NCBI RefSeq assembly: GCF_014203115.1
Contig: NZ_JACHIJ010000003.1
Coordinates: 496,001 to 560,000 of the forward strand
Direction of reading: 5' to 3'
Length of the DNA stretch: 64,000 nt
Origin: Afipia massiliensis
Lineage (GTDB): Bacteria; Pseudomonadota; Alphaproteobacteria; Rhizobiales; Xanthobacteraceae
The translations under genes were made by a program, and so were the position numbers. Position 1 is the first letter of the stretch, and every line of letters starts with the position of its first letter. The notes beneath the pieces are model-generated. The model did not search any database. It was given only the letters and a program-made list of their open reading frames with translations, and was not told where the DNA came from. Positions 44,112 through 54,287 of this stretch are shown here, one piece after another.

Positions 44112-44113
44112 GA

Positions 44114-44992
44114 TTAAACTCGCTGTACGATGGCGCGGCCAAGCAAGCCGGACGGTTTGATGACAAGCACGATGATGATCAGTGCCAACGCGATCGGCAA
44201 TTTCAGTTCATTGCCGACACCCGGAATGTAGGTGCCGACGAGGTTCTCGAAGACTCCGACCAGGAAGCCGCCGATCACCGCGCCGAGCGGGCTGGAGAGG
44301 CCGCCGAGCACCGCGGCCGCGAAGCCGTAGAGCAGGATGCCGCCCATCATGTTGGGCTCGAGGAACACCACCGGAGCAATCAGCATACCGGCGATGGCGC
44401 CGATGGCGCTCGCCATGCCCCAGCCGAGCGCGATCATCCAGCTGGTGTTGATGCCGACGAGGCGCGCGGATTCCGGCAGCGAGGCCGCCGCCCGCATCGC
44501 AAGACCGATGCGCGTGTAGCGGAAGAACACGAACAGCAGGATCAGCAGCACCAGCGTGACGCCGATCATGCCGGCCTGATGGGTCGAGATCAGCTGGCTG
44601 CCCAGGAAGCCGGATGAACCGAACGGCGAGGGGAACTGCTTGATCGTGAAGTCCCAGGTCAGGCCCGCGACGCTGTTGAGGATGGCGAACAGCGCGATGA
44701 AGCCCGCCACCTGCGCCAGGATAGGTGCGTTGGTGAGCGGCTTGAACAGCGCGCGTTCGATGATGATGCCGCCGGCGAACGAGATGGCGAGCGTCAGCAC
44801 GAAGGCTGGCCAGAAGCCCAGTCCCCACTGCATCAGCTGCCAGGCGATGAAGGTCGAGAACATCGCCATTTCGCCCTGGGCGAAGTTGAGGTGGTCGATC
44901 GCCTGATAGATCATGACGATGGCCAGCGCCATACAGGCGTAGATCGCGCCTGTGGCAATGCCAGCCAGGACTTGGTTGGTAAACAGTTCCAT
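44114..44992 (-). CDS. livH: Branched-chain-type ABC transporter permease, LivH type
   Basis: This 292-residue membrane protein starts MELFTNQVLAGIATGAIYAC and has IYQAIDHLNFAQGEMAMFST and AAASLPESARLVGINTSWMI, the conserved cytoplasmic loop that contacts the ATPases. Normal family length. It lies between livF and livM in the operon. Confidence 0.94.
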   Translation of the reverse strand: MELFTNQVLAGIATGAIYACMALAIVMIYQAIDHLNFAQGEMAMFSTFIAWQLMQWGLGFWPAFVLTLAISFAGGIIIERALFKPLTNAPILAQVAGFIALFAILNSVAGLTWDFTIKQFPSPFGSSGFLGSQLISTHQAGMIGVTLVLLILLFVFFRYTRIGLAMRAAASLPESARLVGINTSWMIALGWGMASAIGAIAGMLIAPVVFLEPNMMGGILLYGFAAAVLGGLSSPLGAVIGGFLVGVFENLVGTYIPGVGNELKLPIALALIIIVLVIKPSGLLGRAIVQRV

Positions 44993-45002
44993 GGCTGTGT
45001 CC

Positions 45003-45713
45003 TCAGTATCCGAGATACGATTTGCGGATGTCTTCGTTGTTCGCGATTTCCTTCGCGCTTCCCGACATCACGATGCGTCCGGTTTCGATCACATAGGCCT
45101 TTTCCGCGAGTTCAAGCGCGAGCTGGGCGTTCTGTTCGACCACCAGGATCGTCACCTTGTCCTCGCGGTTGATCTTGCTGAGAATGCCGAACAGGTCGCG
45201 CACCACCAGCGGAGCGAGGCCGAACGACGGCTCGTCGAGCAGCATCAGCCGGGGACGCAGCATCAGCGCACGGGCGACCGCGAGCATCTGCTGTTCACCG
45301 CCCGACAATGTGCCGGCCTGCTGGGTGTGGCGCTGCTTGAGCACCGGGAAGTGCGCATACATGCGCTCGATGTCGTCCGGAATGTTCTTGGTGTCGCTGC
45401 GCGAGATCGCGCCGAGCTGCAGGTTTTCCTCCACCGTCATGTTGGTGAAGGTGCCGCGGCCCTGCGGAACATGCGCAATGCCGAGACGGACGACGTGTTC
45501 GGTGGACAAACCGGTCAGCGGCTTGCCTTCGAACTCGATATTGCCCGTCGAGCGGATCATGTTGCAGATCGCGCGCAACGTCGTGGTCTTGCCAGCGCCG
45601 TTGGCGCCGAGCAGCGTGGTCACGCTGCCTTCGTTGAGCGAGAACTCAAGGCCGTGAAGGGCCTGGATCTGGCCGTAATAGGCGCGCAGATCCTTGATTG
45701 CCAGCATGCTCAT
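45003..45713 (-). CDS. livF: ABC transporter ATP-binding protein, LivF type
   Basis: This 236-residue ATPase has TLLGANGAGKTTTLRAICNM near residue 34, signature TLSGGEQQMLAVARAL, LMLLDEPSFGLAPLVVRDLF and C-terminal RIVMSGSAKEIANNEDIRKS. The ATG overlaps the livG stop by four bases (translational coupling). Confidence 0.94.
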   Translation of the reverse strand: MSMLAIKDLRAYYGQIQALHGLEFSLNEGSVTTLLGANGAGKTTTLRAICNMIRSTGNIEFEGKPLTGLSTEHVVRLGIAHVPQGRGTFTNMTVEENLQLGAISRSDTKNIPDDIERMYAHFPVLKQRHTQQAGTLSGGEQQMLAVARALMLRPRLMLLDEPSFGLAPLVVRDLFGILSKINREDKVTILVVEQNAQLALELAEKAYVIETGRIVMSGSAKEIANNEDIRKSYLGY

Positions 45714-46504
45714 TGGTCCTTGCTCCCCAGATAGGCCTTGATGACGTCGGGGTCGGACTGCACCTGGGCTGGCGTGCCTTCAGCGAGCTTCTTGCCGAAA
45801 TTCAGCGCGACGACGTGGTCGGCGATCTTCATCACGAGGCCCATGTGGTGTTCGACCAGAAGGACCGTGATGTGGCGTTGATCGCGGATGCGACAGATCA
45901 GGTCGCCGAGGACATAGACTTCCTCGTGGTTGAGGCCGCCCGCGGGCTCGTCCAGCAGCAGGATCTTCGGCTCGGCGGCGAGTGCGCGGCCAAGCTCGAC
46001 GCGCTTCTGCGTGCCGAAGGGAAGGCCCGCGACTTCGCGGTCGGCGACATCGTGCAACTCGAGATAGTCGAGGATTTCATGAACCTTCGCGTTGAGCTTG
46101 CGCTCTTCCTCGCGAACCCATGGCAGTTTCAGCGCGTCGCTGACGAAATCGCTCTTGGTGCGGCAATGACCGCCGATGCGGATGTTGTCGCGCACCGTCA
46201 GCCGCGGAAACAGCGCCACGTTCTGGAACGTGCGCCCGATGCCGGCGGAGGCAATCTTCTGCGGCTGATGATGAAGGATGCTTTCACCCTCCAGCAGAAT
46301 CTCGCCCTGGCTCGGCTGATACAGCCGGCTGAGACAATTGAAGAGCGTCGTCTTGCCGGCGCCGTTCGGTCCGATCAGGCCGAGAATCTGGCCCTTCTTC
46401 ATATCGAACGAGACGCCGTTCAACGCGATGATGCCACCGAATACGACGCTGACGTCGCGAACGGTGAGCAAGGGGGCATGCCCCTGCGCTTGTGCCTGCA
46501 TCAT
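45710..46504 (-). CDS. livG: ABC transporter ATP-binding protein, LivG type
   Basis: This 264-residue ATPase has [60 protein letters not shown] and the LivG motif PAGGLNHEEVYVLGDLICRI. The start MMQAQAQGH at 46504 is preferred; the longer frame from 46558 lacks a good ribosome site. It is the first gene of livGFHM. Its upstream 300 bases consist largely of a decayed IclR gene fragment. Confidence 0.93.
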   Translation of the reverse strand: MMQAQAQGHAPLLTVRDVSVVFGGIIALNGVSFDMKKGQILGLIGPNGAGKTTLFNCLSRLYQPSQGEILLEGESILHHQPQKIASAGIGRTFQNVALFPRLTVRDNIRIGGHCRTKSDFVSDALKLPWVREEERKLNAKVHEILDYLELHDVADREVAGLPFGTQKRVELGRALAAEPKILLLDEPAGGLNHEEVYVLGDLICRIRDQRHITVLLVEHHMGLVMKIADHVVALNFGKKLAEGTPAQVQSDPDVIKAYLGSKDQ

Positions 46505-46567
46505 ACGTTGATGTCCCGGCAAGACCGGGACGCGCCCGAACCCTGCGTGAAACCGCAACGACGGCGG

Positions 46568-46790
46568 TTATTTGTTCCCCTCGGCGATACGTGCAACTCT
46601 TCCTCCTGGTGGTTTCATTTTTGATGCAATCAGTTTCTTGTTTTTGTGATCCGCGCGCGACGTGATCGGCTGCGGTCTCAATGCTCCTTACCATCGTAAC
46701 GCGACGAGGTCCAACATAGTTCTTTTATAGAACCTTAAGTGGATTTTGTGCAGGTACATCCGCGGCTTGCATGCAGAGCGTGCCTCCGTA
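46568..46790 (-). pseudogene. Decayed C-terminal fragment of an IclR-type regulator
   Basis: Translated on the minus strand, 46640-46740 gives VL*KNYVGPRRVTMVRSIE. This aligns with VLLKNDIGPRLVAMVRNIE of the intact regulator next door, with an in-frame stop and then a frameshift. The last part, in another frame, reads GGRVARIAEGNK, matching the intact end GGKVTRIAEGIR. The fragment sits directly downstream of the intact gene on the same strand. It is most simply the remnant of a tandem duplication. It occupies most of the gap before livG. Confidence 0.7.
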
Positions 46791-46806
46791 TGCAAAATCC
46801 GCAGGA

Positions 46807-47685
46807 CTACCTGATCCCCTCGGCGATACGTGTGACTTTTCCCCCGGTTGTTTTGACTTTTTTGACGACTGGTTCTTTGCCTAGCGTGCCGCGCCCGATC
46901 GATCCGGTCATCGCGATTTCGATATTTCTCACCATCGCCACCAGGCGAGGCCCGATATCGTTCTTTAAAAGAACTTCGCTGAATTTGAAGGCCGGCGCGC
47001 CGCAGTTGAAGGCATACGGCCCGGTTCCATCATTCAGTTTCAGCGCAACGCCGACGGCGTGAATGTCGCTGTGCCATTCGCCCGCGGACATTGCGAAGCC
47101 GTGCTTCGCAACGCATTCGCCGGCGCGTTCGATGCCGTCGCGGATCTTCGGCCAGTTGGGGCCGGTGTGTTCCTTGATCTCGCGCATCAATGTTGCGCGC
47201 TCTTCGTCCGGCAATGCCCACAGATAGGCGCGGCCCATGGCCGATGTCGCGATCGGCACCCGCGATCCGACGTCGAGCAGCACGCCGACGGTTAGTTCGC
47301 TGCGGCTCTGTCCGAAATAGATCATGCTCAGCCGGTCGCGCGCGCCGATGGCGACCGCGCCGCCGGTTTCGCGCATCAGTTGATCGCGGTAGGGGTCCGA
47401 CAGGTGGCGCACGCCCATGTTCGCGAGCGCCGAGTAGCCGAGCGCCATCGCGGCAGGCGCGAGTTGATATTTCTCAAATCGCGGAACCGGGGTCAGATAA
47501 CCGAGCTTTGTCAGTGTGTATGTCAGCCGCGAGATCGTCGGCTTCGGTAAATTCGTGCGCGCTGCGATTTCCTGGTTTCCCAGCAGTCCATCGCTGGGAC
47601 GAAACGCGCGCAATACATCAAGCCCTCGCGAAAGCGCGATAACAAAGCTGCGATCAGTCGCAGGTTTCTTCGGAGGCCGCTTCAT
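46807..47685 (-). CDS. IclR-family transcriptional regulator, probable regulator of the pim/uptake genes
   Basis: This 292-residue protein has an N-terminal winged helix (LRAFRPSDGLLGNQEIAART, recognition helix LPKPTISRLTYTLTKLGYL) and the IclR effector domain (VGVLLDVGSRVPIATSAMGR). The C-terminal tail VVKKVKTTGGKVTRIAEGIR is extended and basic. It is divergent from pimF with a 130-base shared region that contains a perfect IclR-type palindrome. It probably responds to a dicarboxylate or acyl-CoA. Confidence 0.92.
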   Translation of the reverse strand: MKRPPKKPATDRSFVIALSRGLDVLRAFRPSDGLLGNQEIAARTNLPKPTISRLTYTLTKLGYLTPVPRFEKYQLAPAAMALGYSALANMGVRHLSDPYRDQLMRETGGAVAIGARDRLSMIYFGQSRSELTVGVLLDVGSRVPIATSAMGRAYLWALPDEERATLMREIKEHTGPNWPKIRDGIERAGECVAKHGFAMSAGEWHSDIHAVGVALKLNDGTGPYAFNCGAPAFKFSEVLLKNDIGPRLVAMVRNIEIAMTGSIGRGTLGKEPVVKKVKTTGGKVTRIAEGIR

Positions 47686-47713
47686 TCGTAAAAAACCGCA
47701 TATGTGGTCTTCG

Positions 47714-47742
47714 TTGACAAAGGACGTGCTTCAAAATATCCC
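47714..47742 (+). promoter_or_regulatory. Predicted sigma-70 promoter of pimF
   Basis: TTGACA (47714-47719), 17 bases, TATCCC (47737-47742): consensus -35 with moderate -10, placing the start near 47750 and the IclR palindrome just downstream. Confidence 0.55.
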
Positions 47743-47757
47743 TCCGTGTCAAGATGT

Positions 47758-47770
47758 GGAATTTAATTCC
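47758..47770. promoter_or_regulatory. Candidate IclR operator between iclR and pimF
   Basis: GGAATTTAATTCC is a perfect 13-bp palindrome within TGGAATTTAATTCCG. It has the GGAA-N5-TTCC form known for IclR-family operators. It lies 46 bases before the pimF GTG and 15 bases after the predicted -10, positioned to block transcription. Confidence 0.6.
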
Positions 47771-47815
47771 GCAGTGCGAAATGCTTGAAAAACAAGCGCT
47801 ACCAAGGAGAGTTGT

Positions 47816-49903
<2,088 letters not shown>

Positions 49904-49907
49904 TCCC

Positions 49908-51590
49908 ATGACGCGGCCGGGCGAACAGTATTATCCGGAGGGTGTGCGCTGGGATTCCCCAATCCCGCGCGGCACCTTGCCGGATTTGCTGGCGAAGGCG
50001 GCTGCGGATTTCGGCTCGCGCGTTGCGATCGAATTCCGCGACCGGCCCATCTCCTTTGATGGGCTGCAGGATATGGTCGATGTCGCTGCGTCGGCGTTTC
50101 TCCGCGCCGGTTACGGCAAGGGAGCGTCGATCGCATTGTTCCTCGGCAATTCACCGGATCATCCGGTGAATTTCTTCGGCGCGCTGAAAGCCGGCGCGCG
50201 CGTCGTGCATCTCAGCCCGCTCGACGGCGAGATCGCGCTCACCCATAAACTCAAAGACTCCGGCGCGCGCATTCTCGTCACCAGCAATCTGGCGACGCTG
50301 CTGCCGACCGCGCTGAAGTTCTTCGAGAAGGGCCTGCTGGACAAACTGATCGTCTGCGAGGACGAGACCTGGGGCGATGTCGGCAATCCGCAGGCTGCAA
50401 TCCCGGCGAACTCCGCCATCGTCACCTTCAGGGACTTCGTCAAGGACGCGCAGCCGCCTGCGACATGGCCGCAGATCGATGCCGACGACATTGCGCTGCT
50501 GCAATATACCGGCGGCACCACCGGATTGCCCAAGGGGGCGATGCTCACCCACAGCAATCTGACATCGGCCGTCTCGATTTATGACGTCTGGGGCGCGAAG
50601 CAGAAGGCGGAGCGCAACGCCATCGAGCGCGTCATTCTCGTCCTGCCGCTGTTTCATATCTATGCGCTCACCGTCGTCCTGCTGCGCACGCTGAAGAACG
50701 GCGACACCATCTCGCTGCATCAGCGTTTCGATCTTGAAGCCGTGATGCGCGATATTGAAGTGAAGCGCGCCACCGCGTTCCCTGGCGTGCCGACCATGTG
50801 GATCGCCATCGCCAGCCTGCCTGATTTGGACAAGCGCGATCTGTCGTCGCTGGTCTATGCAGGCTCGGGCGGTGCGCCGCTGCCGGTGGAAGTCGCCAAG
50901 GTGTTCGAACGCAAGACCAAGCTCGCATTGAAAAGCGGGTGGGGCATGACCGAGACCTGCTCGCCCGGCACCGGCCATCCGCCGGAAGGCCCGGAGAAGC
51001 CGGGCTCGATCGGCCTGATGCTGCCCGGCATCGAGATGGATGTGGTGTCGCTGGACGATCCGAAAAAGGTGATGCCTGTCGGCGAAACCGGCGAAATTCG
51101 CATCCGCGGCCCGAATGTCACCAAAGGTTACTGGAATCGCGAGGCGGAAACCGCCGAAGCCTTCGTCGGCGACCGCTTCCTGACCGGCGACATTGGTTAT
51201 ATGGATAGCGACGGCTATTTCTATCTGGTCGACCGCAAGAAGGACATGATCATCTCCGGCGGCTTCAACGTCTATCCGCAGATGATCGAGCAGGCGATCT
51301 ACACCCACCCGTCGGTTCAGGAAGTCATCGTGATCGGCATTCCCGACGACTATCGCGGCGAAGCGTCCAAGGCGTTCGTGACGCTGCGCGCGGGCGCGGA
51401 GCCGTTCACCATCGAGGACCTGCGCGCATTCCTCACCGGAAAACTCGGCAAGCACGAATTGCCGGTGGCGGTCGAATTCCTTAAGGAGTTGCCGCGCACC
51501 AGCGTCGGAAAACTCTCTCGCCACGAATTACGCAACCAGCAACGCCATCAACCGCAACAACCCAAACTTGCAACAGGAGGTCGTTCATGA
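49908..51590 (+). CDS. pimA: Acyl-CoA ligase, dicarboxylate/fatty acid type (PimA-like)
   Basis: This 560-residue ANL ligase has QYTGGTTGLPKGAMLTHSNL near residue 199, LKSGWGMTETCSPGTGHPPE, TGDIGYMDSDGYFYLVDRKK and PRTSVGKLSRHEL with the catalytic lysine. It makes acyl-CoA from free acid, ATP and CoA. It starts 4 bases after pimF and overlaps the thiolase start. Position directly after pimF matches pimA of the dicarboxylate operon; the actual chain-length range cannot be told from sequence. Confidence 0.88.
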   Translation: MTRPGEQYYPEGVRWDSPIPRGTLPDLLAKAAADFGSRVAIEFRDRPISFDGLQDMVDVAASAFLRAGYGKGASIALFLGNSPDHPVNFFGALKAGARVVHLSPLDGEIALTHKLKDSGARILVTSNLATLLPTALKFFEKGLLDKLIVCEDETWGDVGNPQAAIPANSAIVTFRDFVKDAQPPATWPQIDADDIALLQYTGGTTGLPKGAMLTHSNLTSAVSIYDVWGAKQKAERNAIERVILVLPLFHIYALTVVLLRTLKNGDTISLHQRFDLEAVMRDIEVKRATAFPGVPTMWIAIASLPDLDKRDLSSLVYAGSGGAPLPVEVAKVFERKTKLALKSGWGMTETCSPGTGHPPEGPEKPGSIGLMLPGIEMDVVSLDDPKKVMPVGETGEIRIRGPNVTKGYWNREAETAEAFVGDRFLTGDIGYMDSDGYFYLVDRKKDMIISGGFNVYPQMIEQAIYTHPSVQEVIVIGIPDDYRGEASKAFVTLRAGAEPFTIEDLRAFLTGKLGKHELPVAVEFLKELPRTSVGKLSRHELRNQQRHQPQQPKLATGGRS

Positions 51591-52771
51591 CCCAGGCCGT
51601 TATCGTTTCCACCGCCCGCACCCCGATCGGCAAGGCCTATCGCGGCGCTTTCAACAACACCGAAGGCGCGACGCTGCTCGGTCATGCCATTGAGCACGCC
51701 GTCAAGCGTGCCGGCGTCGATGGCGCGGAAATCGAGGACGTGGTGATGGGCGCCGCCATGCAGCAGGGTGCGACCGGCGGCAACATCGCCCGCAAGGCAG
51801 CACTTCGCGCCGGTCTTCCGGTGTCGGTCGCCGGCACCACCATCGACCGCCAGTGCGCATCGGGCCTTCAGGCCATCGCGCTTGCCGCGCGTTCGGTGAT
51901 CTACGACGGCGTCGAGATAGCCGTTGCCGGCGGCGGTGAATCGATCAGCCTCGTGCAGAATGAACACGCCAACAAGTTTCACGCCGTCGATCCTGAACTG
52001 ATGAAGATCAAGGGCGACGTCTACATGGCGATGCTCGACACCGCCGAAGTGGTGTCGAAGCGCTACGGCATTTCGCGTGAGCGCCAGGACGAGTACTCGC
52101 TGGAGAGCCAGCGCCGCACCGCAGCTGCGCAGCAGGGTGGCCGCTTCAAGGACGAAATCGCGCCGATGACCACCAAGATGGCGGTCGCCGACAAGGTCAC
52201 CAAGGAAATTTCGTTCAAGGACATCACCCTGTCACAGGACGAAGGTCCGCGTCCGGAAACCACTGCTGAAGGTCTCGCAAGCCTGAAGCCGGTGCGTGAA
52301 GGCGGCACCATCACCGCCGGCAACGCCAGCCAGCTCTCCGACGGCGCCAGCGCCGCGGTGATCATGAGCGATACCATGGCTGCCAAGAAGGGCCTCAAGC
52401 CGCTCGGCATTTTCCGCGGCTTCGTTTCCGCCGGCTGCGAGCCGGACGAAATGGGCATCGGTCCGGTGTTTGCGATTCCGCGCCTGCTCAAGCGTCACGG
52501 TCTCAAGGTCGAGGACATCGACATGTGGGAACTGAACGAAGCCTTCGCGGTGCAGGTGATCTATTGCCGCGACAAGCTCGGCATCGATCCGGAGAAGCTC
52601 AACGTCAACGGCGGTTCGGTCGCGGTCGGCCATCCGTACGGCATGACCGGTTCGCGCCTCGCGGGCCACGTGCTGGTCGAAGGCCGTCGCCGCAAGGCGA
52701 AGTACGGCGTGGTGACGATGTGCGTCGGCGGCGGCATGGGTGCTGCCGGCCTGTTTGAAATTTTGCAGTAA
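51587..52771 (+). CDS. pimB: Thiolase (acetyl-CoA acyltransferase, PimB-like)
   Basis: This 394-residue thiolase has the nucleophile Cys90 in TIDRQCASGLQAIALA, NGGSVAVGHPYGMTGSRLAG with the catalytic His, and Cys379 in TMCVGGGMGAAGLFEIL. It releases acetyl-CoA from the 3-ketoacyl-CoA produced by PimF. Its ATG overlaps the pimA stop codon (ATGA), so they are translationally coupled. Confidence 0.92.
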   Translation: MTQAVIVSTARTPIGKAYRGAFNNTEGATLLGHAIEHAVKRAGVDGAEIEDVVMGAAMQQGATGGNIARKAALRAGLPVSVAGTTIDRQCASGLQAIALAARSVIYDGVEIAVAGGGESISLVQNEHANKFHAVDPELMKIKGDVYMAMLDTAEVVSKRYGISRERQDEYSLESQRRTAAAQQGGRFKDEIAPMTTKMAVADKVTKEISFKDITLSQDEGPRPETTAEGLASLKPVREGGTITAGNASQLSDGASAAVIMSDTMAAKKGLKPLGIFRGFVSAGCEPDEMGIGPVFAIPRLLKRHGLKVEDIDMWELNEAFAVQVIYCRDKLGIDPEKLNVNGGSVAVGHPYGMTGSRLAGHVLVEGRRRKAKYGVVTMCVGGGMGAAGLFEILQ

Positions 52772-52779
52772 AAACGATC

Positions 52780-52897
52780 GTCGTCCCGGCGAAGGCCGGG
52801 ACCCATACGGCGCGGACTGACTGTTTGGCATGGTGGTGGACATCTCTTTCGTCCACTCTTGCCAGGGGTTATGGATCCCGGCTTTCGCCGGGACGAC
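52780..52897. repeat. Family-A palindromic repeat inside the pim operon (pimB-pimC gap)
   Basis: GTCGTCCCGGCGAAGGCCGG ... CCCGGCTTTCGCCGGGACGAC with a centre of about 75 bases. It starts 8 bases after the pimB stop and fills most of the 179-base gap. It is the GGC-variant arm of family A. Confidence 0.85.
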
Positions 52898-52950
52898 GCG
52901 CTGAAAGATGGTGCCAATAATTACGAGTTTGATCGCCCAAGGAGGGTCCA

Positions 52951-54138
52951 ATGGATCTCAGTTTCAGCAAGGAAGAACTCGCGTTTCGCGACGAGGTGCG
53001 GACCTTCTTCAAGGAAAATCTTCCCGCCGACATCCGCCAGAAGCTGGTGGAAGGCCGCCACACGAGCAAGGAAGACATGGTCAACTGGCAGCGCATCCTG
53101 AACAAGAAGGGATGGGCGGTGCCGCATTGGCCGGTGGAATACGGCGGCACCGGCTGGTCGTCGGTGCAGCAGTACATCTTCCTCGAAGAGCTGCAGGCCA
53201 CGCCCGCGCCATCGCCGCTGCCGTTCGGCGTCAACATGGTCGGGCCGGTGATCTACACCTTCGGCAACGAAGAGCAGAAGAAGCATTACCTGCCGCGCAT
53301 CGCCAATCTCGACGACTGGTGGTGCCAGGGCTTCTCCGAGCCGGGCGCTGGCTCCGATCTCGCCTCGCTGAAGACGACCGCCAAGCGCAAGGGCGACGTC
53401 TACGTCATCAACGGCCAGAAGACCTGGACCACGCTGGCGCAGCACGCCGACTGGATTTTCTGTCTTTGCCGCACCGACCCCGATGCGAAGAAGCAGTCGG
53501 GCATCTCGTTCATCCTGTTCGACATGAAGTCGCGCGGCGTCACCGTGCGGCCGATCCAGACCATCGACGGCGGCGTTGAGGTCAACGAAGTGTTCTTCGA
53601 TGACGTCGAGGTGCCGGTGGAGAATCTCGTCGGCGAGGAGAACAAGGGCTGGGATTACGCCAAGTTCCTGCTCGGCAACGAGCGCACCAATATCGCGCGC
53701 GTCGGTATGTCGAAGGAGCGTCTGCGCCGCATCCGCGATCTCGCCTCCAAGGTCGAGTCGGAAGGCAAGCCGCTGATTCAGGATTCCCGCTTCCGCGACA
53801 AGCTCGCTGCGACCGAGATCGAGCTGAAAGCGCTCGAACTGACGCAGATGCGCGTCGTCGCCAACGAGCGCAAGAACGGCAAGGGCAAGCCCGATCCGGC
53901 ATCCTCGATTCTCAAGATCAAGGGCTCCGAAATTCAGCAGACCATCACCGAGCTTCTGCTGGAGATCACCGGACCGTTCGCGCTGCCTTATGCGGACGAA
54001 CACGACAAGAGCAACGAGGAAGCAAGCTGGGCGACGACAGTTGCGCCGGGCTACTTCAATTATCGCAAGGTCTCCATCTACGGAGGCTCGAACGAGATCC
54101 AGCGCAACATCATCACCAAGGCCGTGCTGGGTCTGTAA
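52951..54138 (+). CDS. pimC: Acyl-CoA dehydrogenase, large subunit type (PimC-like)
   Basis: This 395-residue flavoprotein starts MDLSFSKEELAFRDEVRTFF and has WCQGFSEPGAGSDLASLKTT, KTWTTLAQHADWIFCLCRTD, VEVNEVFFDDVEVPVENLVG and C-terminal SIYGGSNEIQRNIITKAVLG. It oxidises acyl-CoA to enoyl-CoA, probably with the PimD-like partner. AAGGAGG before ATG gives it independent initiation after the repeat. Confidence 0.9.
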   Translation: MDLSFSKEELAFRDEVRTFFKENLPADIRQKLVEGRHTSKEDMVNWQRILNKKGWAVPHWPVEYGGTGWSSVQQYIFLEELQATPAPSPLPFGVNMVGPVIYTFGNEEQKKHYLPRIANLDDWWCQGFSEPGAGSDLASLKTTAKRKGDVYVINGQKTWTTLAQHADWIFCLCRTDPDAKKQSGISFILFDMKSRGVTVRPIQTIDGGVEVNEVFFDDVEVPVENLVGEENKGWDYAKFLLGNERTNIARVGMSKERLRRIRDLASKVESEGKPLIQDSRFRDKLAATEIELKALELTQMRVVANERKNGKGKPDPASSILKIKGSEIQQTITELLLEITGPFALPYADEHDKSNEEASWATTVAPGYFNYRKVSIYGGSNEIQRNIITKAVLGL

Positions 54139-54150
54139 AATTTCATACGC

Positions 54151-54235
54151 CGTCATGGCCGGGCTTGACCCGGCCATCCACGTCTTGCTTCGGGAAACGA
54201 AGACGTGGATGCCCGCGACAAGCGCGGGCATGACG
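54151..54235. repeat. Family-B palindromic repeat inside the pim operon (pimC-pimD gap)
   Basis: CGTCATGGCCGGGCTTGACC, CGGCCATCCACGTCTTGCTTC, then AAGACGTGGATGCCCGCG and GCGGGCATGACG: nested palindromes, 12 bases after the pimC stop. Similar to the copies at 11673 and 56348. Confidence 0.85.
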
Positions 54236-54287
54236 ATTTGTTTCGTTGATGCATCGGCACAAGGCCGGATGCAATTGGAGGCAGGTA

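Noticed and set aside
46284-46694. Minus-strand 136-residue frame overlapping the start of livG
   Set aside because: It is partly the decayed IclR fragment in one frame and then runs out of frame through livG, which is clearly the real gene.
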